From positions 1-6,737 of the forward strand of contig RFHX01000342.1 in the NCBI GenBank assembly GCA_003695725.1: a stretch of 6,737 nt of DNA, in the 5' to 3' direction. Below the pieces are notes generated by a model that was not told the origin of the DNA, made no database searches, and was given only the letters and a program-made list of their open reading frames with translations. The position numbers were made by a program, and so were the translations under genes. Position 1 is the first letter of the stretch. Each line of letters begins with the position of its first letter. This DNA comes from J061 sp003695725 [NCBI: Candidatus Schekmanbacteria bacterium] (lineage in GTDB: Bacteria; Schekmanbacteria; GWA2-38-11). This document shows positions 1 through 5,843 of the stretch, one piece after another.

Positions 1-18
1 GTCTTATCCCTCGAAATT

Positions 19-23
19 GGAGG
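19..23 (+). promoter_or_regulatory. Shine-Dalgarno of the assembly ATPase gene
   Basis: GGAGG lies 9 nt before the ATG at 33 and fixes that start, although the frame stays open to the left edge. The bases before it also read, in another frame, as VLSLEIGG followed by TAA at 25-27. That could be the tail of an upstream gene in the same operon, but eight codons are too few to call it. Confidence 0.75.
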
Positions 24-32
24 TTAATAATT

Positions 33-1964
33 ATGAATAGGAAAAAAAATATTCATAAACTTGATGCAATGAAAATAAAAAAGAACATTAAAAAGATGGG
101 AGAGCTTTTATGTGATGCTGGCCTTATAACTTCTGAGCAATTGCAAAAGGCATTAGCCAAGCAACAGAAAACAAATAAAAAGCTCGGAGAAATTTTAGTG
201 GAAATGTGCTTCATTTCCCATATGGATATTGCAAAGGTTCTTGCTCTTCAGCTTGGAATACAATTTATAGATTTCTCCGAAACAGCCGTTGAACCAGAGG
301 CAATTCAATTAGTTCCGGAAAAACTTTGTAGAAAGCACACTCTAATCCCTTTAAGTGTAGATAAAAAAGTCATAAAAGCAGTTTTCGCAGATCCCCTTGA
401 CCTTAGTGCAATAGATGAGCTCAGATTTGCCTCTGGAAGAAATGTACAACCCTGCATCTCAACACCTGATAAAATTCGGGAAGCAATAGCGCATAATTAT
501 CATATCAACATTCCTCTTCAAGATTTGATAAGTAGCCTTCCCATTCAATCACCAGTTGAAATTGTTTTTGAAGGAGACAATGAGCTTGATATATCTGATC
601 TCATAAAAAGAAGTGAAACAGCACCGGTTATTGCAATGGTAAACAGCATAATAATCAATGCAGTTCAACGAAGGGCAAGTGACATTCATATAGAGCCACA
701 GCAAAAGTTTGTCAATCTTAGGATGAGAATCGACGGACTGCTCAAAGATATAATGACTCTCCCGAAATGGGTGCAATGTCTTGTTATTTCAAGAATCAAG
801 ATTATGGCAAAAATGGATATATCTGAAAAAAGAATACCCCAAGATGGTAGAATAAAAATTCGCATCAAAAACAAAGAACTTGATCTTCGTGTTTCTTCTC
901 TTCCAACTCAGTATGGCGAAAACATAGTTATAAGAATACTTGATATGAAAGCTGATTCCTTTCAGCTTGAAAACATTGGATTAGGCAGTGAAGAGTTGAA
1001 AAAGGTAATTTCAATGATAGACCGTTCTCAAGGAATGATTCTTCTCTCCGGTCCTACAGGGAGCGGCAAAACATCAACACTGTATGCAATGCTCAATCGG
1101 ATTAAATCCAATACTATACATATTGTTACTCTCGAAGATCCCATAGAATATGAAATTCCCGGAATTAGTCAGGTAAATGTAAACGAAAAAGTAGGATTGA
1201 CCTTTGCTTTCAGTCTGAGGTCGATATTAAGGCAGGATCCTGACGCGATAATGGTTGGTGAAATAAGAGATGTCGAAACAGCATGCATTGCGGCACAAGC
1301 ATCAATTACAGGACATCTTGTATTGAGCTCGGTTCATACAAATTCTACTATATCCACTATAACCAGATTGAAGAATATGGGAGTTCCCTCTTATTTAATA
1401 TCATCATCACTGAACGGCATTATCTCACAAAGACTGGTTAGGTTAATCTGTCCAAATTGTAAAACAAAATATAATCCTTCAGAAGAAGAATTCGTAAAAA
1501 TAGGCCTTAGACCTGAAGATATAAAAAATAACAATTTCTATAAAGGTACGGGCTGTCAAAAATGCTCGCATACAGGCTATTCAGGCAGAATCGGAGTTTT
1601 TGAAGTTTTGACTATAACGCCTAAATTTCGGGAACTGATAAACAATGACGCTCCTGCAGAGCTATTACAAAAGGAAGCAATCAATTCGGGAATGAAATAT
1701 ATGATTTTTGATGGATTAGAAAAGGTGAAGAAAGGATTAACCACTTTGGAAGAATTAAACAGAGTTCTAATCTTTGAAGAAGAAGAAATTAGAAGTGTTA
1801 TATGTCCCAACTGCAATTCCTCTATAAAGTCCGATTTCATCAATTGTCCCTTCTGCGGTATAACATTGTCAAAAGTGTGTCCTTCATGCGGAAGACAAAA
1901 AGAAGAAAATTGGAAATACTGTCCATATTGTAAGAACAATTTTCAAGAACTAAACTATGCATAA
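33..1964 (+). CDS. GspE/PilB-family assembly ATPase with MshEN-like N-terminus and C-terminal double zinc ribbon
   Basis: This is a hexameric cytoplasmic motor ATPase that powers type IV pilus or type II secretion pseudopilus assembly. Residues 21-73 form two 24-residue MshEN-like motifs with a 5-residue spacer, followed by the rest of the N-terminal domain to about 155. The catalytic core shows RRASDIHIEP (213-222), Walker A GPTGSGKT (340-347, K346), the Asp box LEDPIEY (367-373), the Walker B region ending in GEIRD (409-413), and the His box TGHLVLSSVHTNS (427-438 region). The family tetracysteine zinc site is C473/C476 and C508/C511. The usual family end is near residue 582. A further 60 residues carry two zinc ribbons (C591, C594, C605, C608 and C616, C619, C630, C633), which is unusual. 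Whether it is PilB or GspE cannot be told without the neighbouring pilin or secretin genes. It overlaps the HD-GYP gene by 8 bp. Confidence 0.95.
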   Translation: MNRKKNIHKLDAMKIKKNIKKMGELLCDAGLITSEQLQKALAKQQKTNKKLGEILVEMCFISHMDIAKVLALQLGIQFIDFSETAVEPEAIQLVPEKLCRKHTLIPLSVDKKVIKAVFADPLDLSAIDELRFASGRNVQPCISTPDKIREAIAHNYHINIPLQDLISSLPIQSPVEIVFEGDNELDISDLIKRSETAPVIAMVNSIIINAVQRRASDIHIEPQQKFVNLRMRIDGLLKDIMTLPKWVQCLVISRIKIMAKMDISEKRIPQDGRIKIRIKNKELDLRVSSLPTQYGENIVIRILDMKADSFQLENIGLGSEELKKVISMIDRSQGMILLSGPTGSGKTSTLYAMLNRIKSNTIHIVTLEDPIEYEIPGISQVNVNEKVGLTFAFSLRSILRQDPDAIMVGEIRDVETACIAAQASITGHLVLSSVHTNSTISTITRLKNMGVPSYLISSSLNGIISQRLVRLICPNCKTKYNPSEEEFVKIGLRPEDIKNNNFYKGTGCQKCSHTGYSGRIGVFEVLTITPKFRELINNDAPAELLQKEAINSGMKYMIFDGLEKVKKGLTTLEELNRVLIFEEEEIRSVICPNCNSSIKSDFINCPFCGITLSKVCPSCGRQKEENWKYCPYCKNNFQELNYA

Positions 1965-2925
1965 AAAAGACAAAAATAAACATACAATAGTGGATAAGGA
2001 ACTATTGATTATATTCTTACTTGTCCTGATATTAGGCATAATCTATTATTTTGTTAAAAATCAGCTGGCTTTTTTAAACTTCTTTTATTTGCCTGTGGTA
2101 TTAGGGGCTTTCTTCTTTGGGAAGAAACATGGCACCTATTCAGCTCTCCTTTCTGTCCTCCTCATAGTGCTGATGGCATATTTTGTGCCTGAAACATTTA
2201 TTGATGACGGAAATATAGTAATCAATAAATGGATTAACATTGTCATATGGGGCAGTTTTCTAATCTTAACGGGCTATACAATGGGATTTCTCTATGAAAA
2301 ACAGAAAAATTATACATACGAATTGAATAATACTTACAAAGGCATCATCACAATGCTTTCAATCGTAATAGATTCTGTTGACAAATATACTCAAAATCAT
2401 GCTTATCGCGTCTCAAAGTATTCAGAAATACTTGCACGTGCAATGAAACTTAATGAAAAAGAAGTAGATGATATAAGGACTGCAGCTCTTCTTCATGATA
2501 TAGGGAAAATTGGGGTAAGTGAAAAAATTCTAAATAAAATAAGCAAACTTTCTGAAAGAGAAAGAAAAGAAATGAATTCCCATACAAAAAATGCAGAAGG
2601 ATTGTTGTCCCCTATAGGAGGAAGGATTTTGGATATTCTTCCTTTAATTATAAACCACCATGAAAAGTATGATGGAAGCGGATACAATTCTCTAATGGGA
2701 GATTCAATCCCCCTTGGCGCAAGAATAATTGCCGTTGCCGATGTATATGATGCCCTGACTACAGACAGGCCATATAGGAAAGCCCTCTCCCCTATTGAAG
2801 GAAGAAATGAAATAATAAAAGGCGCTGGGTCGCATTTCGACCCTAATGTTGTAAAATATTTTGAAAAAGTCTTTCCTGAATTCTTAAACATAATGGATGA
2901 TGCACCACAAATCGACGCCGCCTAA
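1957..2925 (+). CDS. Membrane-anchored HD-GYP domain protein, predicted c-di-GMP phosphodiesterase
   Basis: HD-GYP proteins hydrolyse cyclic di-GMP at a metal centre. Four hydrophobic segments (about residues 16-33, 35-54, 61-77 and 92-113) make a membrane-bound N-terminal half with no recognisable sensory family. The cytoplasmic catalytic domain (about 125-310) has the expected ligands: H148, the HD pair H180-D181 in HDIGKIGV, H209, H234-H235 in HHEKYDGSGY, and D262 in VADVYDALT, followed by RPYRKA. This fits the two-metal form. The signature reads GYN rather than GYP at 242-244, a conservative-looking departure. The ATG lies inside the end of the ATPase gene (8-bp overlap) without a clear Shine-Dalgarno, so translation is probably coupled. 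The likely job is local control of c-di-GMP for the neighbouring motor; that link is inferred from position. Confidence 0.92.
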   Translation: MHKKDKNKHTIVDKELLIIFLLVLILGIIYYFVKNQLAFLNFFYLPVVLGAFFFGKKHGTYSALLSVLLIVLMAYFVPETFIDDGNIVINKWINIVIWGSFLILTGYTMGFLYEKQKNYTYELNNTYKGIITMLSIVIDSVDKYTQNHAYRVSKYSEILARAMKLNEKEVDDIRTAALLHDIGKIGVSEKILNKISKLSERERKEMNSHTKNAEGLLSPIGGRILDILPLIINHHEKYDGSGYNSLMGDSIPLGARIIAVADVYDALTTDRPYRKALSPIEGRNEIIKGAGSHFDPNVVKYFEKVFPEFLNIMDDAPQIDAA

Positions 2926-2956
2926 AATCATCTGTAATTTCCTAATAACCATCCCT

Positions 2957-3101
2957 TTGCTATTATTTATTTGACAAAGAGCAATATCTTGCTATAGATT
3001 CCTACATTCTTTAAATCTGCTGATCTTTTCAACTCTTGATTTTTTTTGGGATTATTCAAAAGAATACCAATTTTGGAGTTATTGATTTTATTTATTGCTA
3101 T
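2957..3101 (+). repeat. Three direct copies of heptamer TTGCTAT upstream of fabD
   Basis: TTGCTAT occurs at 2957-2963, 2989-2995 and 3095-3101. The reverse complement of its core, AGCAA, lies at 2980-2984. The starts are 32 and 106 bp apart, close to whole numbers of helical turns. They could be regulator sites around the promoter. The region is AT-rich, so chance is possible. Confidence 0.3.
2971..2998 (+). promoter_or_regulatory. Putative sigma70-type promoter of the fabD-fabG-acpP operon
   Basis: A perfect -35 TTGACA (2971-2976) is followed after 16 bp by TATAGA (2993-2998), which matches four of six -10 positions. It lies in the only sizeable gap of the window. Transcription would start near 3005 and leave a leader of roughly 110 nt before fabD. 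A small dyad, AGCAA/TTGCT (2980-2984 and 2989-2993), fills the spacer and could be an operator half-site pair. Confidence 0.55.
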
Positions 3102-3104
3102 TTG

Positions 3105-3111
3105 AAAGGTG
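3105..3111 (+). promoter_or_regulatory. Shine-Dalgarno that decides the fabD start
   Basis: AAAGGTG lies 6 nt before the ATG at 3118. The longest open frame would begin at GTG 3109, but that codon lies inside this Shine-Dalgarno and adds three residues (MIV) unlike the family start. ATG 3118 is therefore chosen. Confidence 0.75.
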
Positions 3112-3117
3112 ATTGTG

Positions 3118-4047
3118 ATGAGTGCTAAGATTGCTTTTGTCTTTCCCGGACAGGCATCCCAATATGTTGGTATGGGAAGAGAATTGTATGAAAACTATGA
3201 ATCTGCAAAAAATGTTTTTGAAGAAGCAGATAAAGCACTTGGGATAAGCATAACCTCCCTTTGCTTTGAGGGTCCTGAAGAAAGACTAAAACAAACAGAG
3301 ATTACTCAGCCTGCAATATTGACTGTGAGCATTGCCGCACACAGGGTAGTTTCTGAAAAAGGATTAAATCCACTTTTCGCTGCCGGACACAGTCTTGGTG
3401 AGTATTCAGCCCTTGTTGCGGCAGGAGTTATTGATTTTTCAGAAGCAGTGAAGCTTGTCAAAATCAGGGGAAGACTTATGCAGGAAGCAGTACCTGAAGG
3501 CAAAGGGGCTATGGCTGCCATTCTTGGAATGCAAAAGGAAGATATTGAAGATTGTATAAATTCACTTACAGGGCTCATTGTATCAGTGGCTAATTACAAT
3601 TCTCCTAAACAGACAGTAATTTCAGGCAAAAAAGAAGATGTTGAAAAAGCCGTTACACTTTTAAAAGAAAGAGGGGCAAGAAAAGTCGTAATGCTTCCGG
3701 TGAGTGCGCCTTTTCATTGTGAATTGATGAAACCAGCTGAAGAAAAACTGATACCTCTTCTTGATGAAATCAAATTCGCTCCGTCAAAGTTTCCTGTATT
3801 TGCAAATGTAGATGCAACAGAAACAAATGGCGGCGATGAAGCAAGGGAAAAATTAAAACTTCAAGTTTCCCGCTCAGTGCTTTGGCAGCAGTCTGTTGAA
3901 AATATGAGAAAAAAAGGCGTTGACACTTTTATTGAAATAGGTCCCGGCAAGGTGTTATCAGGTCTTATCAAGCAAACAATACCAAATGTAGAAATATTTA
4001 ATATCGAAGATAAAAAAACTCTTGAAAAAACCTTTTCCTCTCTTTAA
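3118..4047 (+). CDS. fabD: Malonyl-CoA:acyl carrier protein transacylase (FabD)
   Basis: FabD moves malonyl from CoA to the phosphopantetheine of ACP, supplying the extender unit of type II fatty acid synthesis in the cytoplasm. The 309-residue protein has the family's normal length. It shows the N-terminal FPGQASQ oxyanion-region motif (9-15), the nucleophile elbow GHSLGEYSAL with catalytic S92, R117 that binds the malonyl carboxylate, and the catalytic H200 in SAPFHCELM. NYNSPKQTVISG (159-170) and IGPGKVLSGL near the C-terminus are also typical. It is the first gene after the putative promoter, followed by fabG after 35 bp and then by acpP, its protein substrate. No anomaly is seen. Confidence 0.97.
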   Translation: MSAKIAFVFPGQASQYVGMGRELYENYESAKNVFEEADKALGISITSLCFEGPEERLKQTEITQPAILTVSIAAHRVVSEKGLNPLFAAGHSLGEYSALVAAGVIDFSEAVKLVKIRGRLMQEAVPEGKGAMAAILGMQKEDIEDCINSLTGLIVSVANYNSPKQTVISGKKEDVEKAVTLLKERGARKVVMLPVSAPFHCELMKPAEEKLIPLLDEIKFAPSKFPVFANVDATETNGGDEAREKLKLQVSRSVLWQQSVENMRKKGVDTFIEIGPGKVLSGLIKQTIPNVEIFNIEDKKTLEKTFSSL

Positions 4048-4070
4048 AAGAAATATGTTTTTTCAAATTT

Positions 4071-4076
4071 TGAGGA
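4071..4076 (+). promoter_or_regulatory. Shine-Dalgarno of fabG
   Basis: TGAGGA lies 6 nt before the ATG at 4083, within the 35-bp gap after fabD. No terminator lies in this gap, which supports co-transcription. Confidence 0.7.
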
Positions 4077-4082
4077 TATAAT

Positions 4083-4823
4083 ATGAACAATGAAAACAGA
4101 ACAGCATTTGTTACAGGTGCTGCCCGCGGTATCGGAAGAGCAATAGCAGAAGAATTGGCAAAAGAAGGATGTGATATAGCCGCAGTGGACATCATCGAAG
4201 ACTTGCTTGCCGATACAAAAAAGGCAATAGAAGAAATTGGAAGAAAATGTCTAATCTGCGCCTGTGATGTAACATCTTCCGAAAATGTAAAAGAGGCAGT
4301 TGAAAAAACCATCAACGAATTTGGAAAGATTGATATACTTGTAAACAATGCCGGGATAACGAGGGATAATCTTCTTATAAGGATGAGCGATGAGGAGTGG
4401 GACCAAGTATTAAATATCAATCTCAAAGGAACATTCAATTGTATAAGAGCAGTGGCAAAACAAATGATGAAGGCAAGAAAAGGAGCTATAATAAACATTG
4501 CCTCCGTTGTAGGCGTAATGGGAAATCCCGGTCAAGCAAACTATGTGGCTTCAAAAGCCGGAATAATCGGATTGACTAAAAGCGCTGCAAAGGAGCTTGC
4601 ATCAAGAAACATCACTGTTAATGCAATAGCCCCCGGCTTCATTGATACGGATATGACAAAATCTCTGCCCGAAAAAGTTAAAGAAGAAATGTTAAACAGC
4701 ATTCCCTTAAAACGATTTGGAAATCCGCAAGATATTGCAGATGTAGTAAGCTTTCTCGCTTCTGAAAAAGCGTCATACATTACTGGTCAAGTCTTCAATG
4801 TAAATGGCGGAATGTATATGTAA
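4083..4823 (+). CDS. fabG: 3-oxoacyl-[acyl-carrier-protein] reductase (FabG)
   Basis: FabG is the NADPH-dependent short-chain dehydrogenase that reduces 3-ketoacyl-ACP to 3-hydroxyacyl-ACP in each elongation cycle. The 246-residue protein is a single Rossmann domain of standard length. It has the cofactor-binding TGAARGIG (11-18), D62 in CDVT, NNAG (88-91), and the catalytic tetrad N113, S141, Y154 and K158 (YVASK). The ending NGGMYM is typical of true FabG rather than a generic dehydrogenase. Its place between fabD and acpP makes the fatty acid role firm. The 34-bp gap to acpP has no terminator. Confidence 0.97.
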   Translation: MNNENRTAFVTGAARGIGRAIAEELAKEGCDIAAVDIIEDLLADTKKAIEEIGRKCLICACDVTSSENVKEAVEKTINEFGKIDILVNNAGITRDNLLIRMSDEEWDQVLNINLKGTFNCIRAVAKQMMKARKGAIINIASVVGVMGNPGQANYVASKAGIIGLTKSAAKELASRNITVNAIAPGFIDTDMTKSLPEKVKEEMLNSIPLKRFGNPQDIADVVSFLASEKASYITGQVFNVNGGMYM

Positions 4824-4841
4824 CAAAAAATAAACAACCAT

Positions 4842-4848
4842 AGGAGGT
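4842..4848 (+). promoter_or_regulatory. Strong Shine-Dalgarno that decides the acpP start
   Basis: AGGAGGT is a near-perfect anti-16S match. TTG 4855 and ATG 4858 are adjacent in-frame candidates, 6 and 9 nt downstream. ATG is preferred because it is the better codon and gives the usual MTIEERVKK start. This is the best ribosome site in the window, as expected for abundant ACP. Confidence 0.75.
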
Positions 4849-4857
4849 AATAGTTTG

Positions 4858-5094
4858 ATGACTATAGAAGAAAGAGTTAAAAAAATTGTAGCAGAAAATC
4901 TTCAGATTAGTGAAGATAAGGTAACACCTGAGAAATCATTTTTTGATGATTTAGGTGCTGATTCGCTCGATGTAGTCGAACTTGTGATGGCTCTTGAAGA
5001 AGAATTTGGAATGGAAATTTCTGATGAAGACGCTGAAAAGATAGTCACAGTAAAAGACGCTATTGACTATATTTCTGAACGCGCAAACCAGTAA
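4858..5094 (+). CDS. acpP: Acyl carrier protein (AcpP)
   Basis: This small acidic carrier holds growing acyl chains as thioesters on 4'-phosphopantetheine. The 78-residue protein has the conserved [20 protein letters not shown] segment starting at D31. S36 is the attachment serine, followed by the acidic helix II that partner enzymes recognise. The C-terminal part ([19 protein letters not shown]) is typical. The length and acidity are ordinary for primary-metabolism ACP, and the neighbours fabD and fabG exclude a polyketide-only role. fabF, which commonly follows acpP, is missing; a long hairpin and then rnc come next. Confidence 0.97.
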   Translation: MTIEERVKKIVAENLQISEDKVTPEKSFFDDLGADSLDVVELVMALEEEFGMEISDEDAEKIVTVKDAIDYISERANQ

Positions 5095-5102
5095 ATTAAT
5101 TA

Positions 5103-5147
5103 TGAAAGGGTGGATATGAATAGAATCTCTTTATATCCGCCTTTTTA
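5103..5147 (+). terminator. Long U-tailed hairpin between acpP and rnc
   Basis: The arms 5103-5120 and 5130-5147 can pair over 18 bp with four G-U wobbles, around a 9-nt loop (5121-5129). The GC-rich part is GGGTGGATAT against ATATCCGCCT, and a run of five T (5142-5146) follows. This is the form of a Rho-independent terminator ending the fab operon. It ends only 6 nt before the rnc start and no promoter for rnc is visible after it. It may therefore be a partial terminator or an RNA processing site instead. Confidence 0.7.
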
Positions 5148-5153
5148 ATTTAA

Positions 5154-5843
5154 ATGGATTACAAAGAATTCGAAAAAAAGATTTCATACTCATTCAATAA
5201 AAAATCCCTTATAAAAAAAGCTCTCAATCACACATCTTCCCATAAAAATAATAAAAGCGGTAAAAAAAATAAGAGAGAAAATATAACCCTTGAATTTATT
5301 GGTGATGCTGTATTAGAGCTTGCTTCAAGAGAATATCTTTTAAAGAAATATAAAACTCTTTCAGTTGGCGATATTTCAAAAATCAAAACAAGAATGGTAT
5401 CTGATAAAACTCTTTCATTTTTTGCAAAAAAAATAAATCTCGACAAATTTGTTAAAATCGCAAAAACAAAAGAGCCTCAAAGAAGAAATATGGATGCTGT
5501 CCTCGCAGCAACAATGGAAGCCGTGATAGGAGCAATTTTTTTTGATTCCGGACTTGAAAGCGCAAAAAAATTTGTAAGATATAAAATCTTTCTTCCCTTT
5601 ACCAAAAACAAAGACCTTATTAGAGAAGATTTTAAATCGATCTTTCAGGAAAAATATCAGAAAATTTATAAAAAACCTCCTGAATATTTTGTTGTAGATG
5701 AAAAAGGGCCTCCCCACAATAAAACATTTATCATAGAATTGATTCATTCAGGGCAAACTCTCGGAAGAGGGATTGGAAAAACAAAAAAAGAAGCAGAACA
5801 AAAAGCTGCTGAAAAAGCACTTACATTCTTTAAGAAAAAATGA
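5154..5843 (+). CDS. rnc: Ribonuclease III, with unusual active-site substitutions
   Basis: RNase III cuts double-stranded RNA in rRNA precursors and mRNAs as a dimer. The 229 residues match the family length. They comprise a nuclease domain (about 5-150) with the signature LEFIGDAVLEL (46-56) and MEAVIGAIFFDSG, then a complete dsRNA-binding domain (about 158-227) with GPPHNKTF and KKEAEQKAAEKAL. By ungapped alignment to the E. coli enzyme, E41, D45 and E117 are kept (E47, D51, E122), but D114 is alanine (A119), E38 is isoleucine (I44) and E65 is valine (V71). The lysine-rich stretch at 31-41 is longer than usual. The ATG follows the hairpin with no Shine-Dalgarno. The gene overlaps the radical SAM gene by 4 bp. 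Family assignment is firm; full catalytic activity is in doubt. Confidence 0.95.
   Translation: MDYKEFEKKISYSFNKKSLIKKALNHTSSHKNNKSGKKNKRENITLEFIGDAVLELASREYLLKKYKTLSVGDISKIKTRMVSDKTLSFFAKKINLDKFVKIAKTKEPQRRNMDAVLAATMEAVIGAIFFDSGLESAKKFVRYKIFLPFTKNKDLIREDFKSIFQEKYQKIYKKPPEYFVVDEKGPPHNKTFIIELIHSGQTLGRGIGKTKKEAEQKAAEKALTFFKKK

Noticed and set aside
3028-3047. Run of eight T after a small dyad (TCAA-CTC-TTGA) as a terminator in the fabD leader
   Set aside because: The stem is only 4 bp and weak, and termination there would stop the operon's own transcript.
3051-3080. Dyads TATTC-AAAA-GAATA and CCAA-TT-TTGG in the fabD leader as a riboswitch
   Set aside because: The stems are 4-5 bp with no long pairing or known riboswitch core, as expected by chance in AT-rich DNA.
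3109-3117. GTG 3109 as the fabD start
   Set aside because: It lies within the Shine-Dalgarno; ATG 3118 has correct spacing and gives the family-typical N-terminus.
4077-4082. Perfect TATAAT just before the fabG start, as a promoter -10
   Set aside because: It fills the gap between the Shine-Dalgarno and ATG, no convincing -35 lies 16-18 bp upstream, and a start from it would fall inside fabG.
3998-4498. Long minus-strand open frame across the fabD/fabG junction, and similar antisense frames elsewhere
   Set aside because: These mirror conserved coding genes on the + strand; none has a start signal or a recognisable product.
4397-4579. 60-codon + strand open frame inside fabG
   Set aside because: It lies wholly in another frame of a well-conserved gene, has no ribosome site and gives a low-complexity basic product.
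5063-5068. TTGACT near the acpP end as a -35 for rnc
   Set aside because: No -10-like hexamer lies 16-18 bp downstream.
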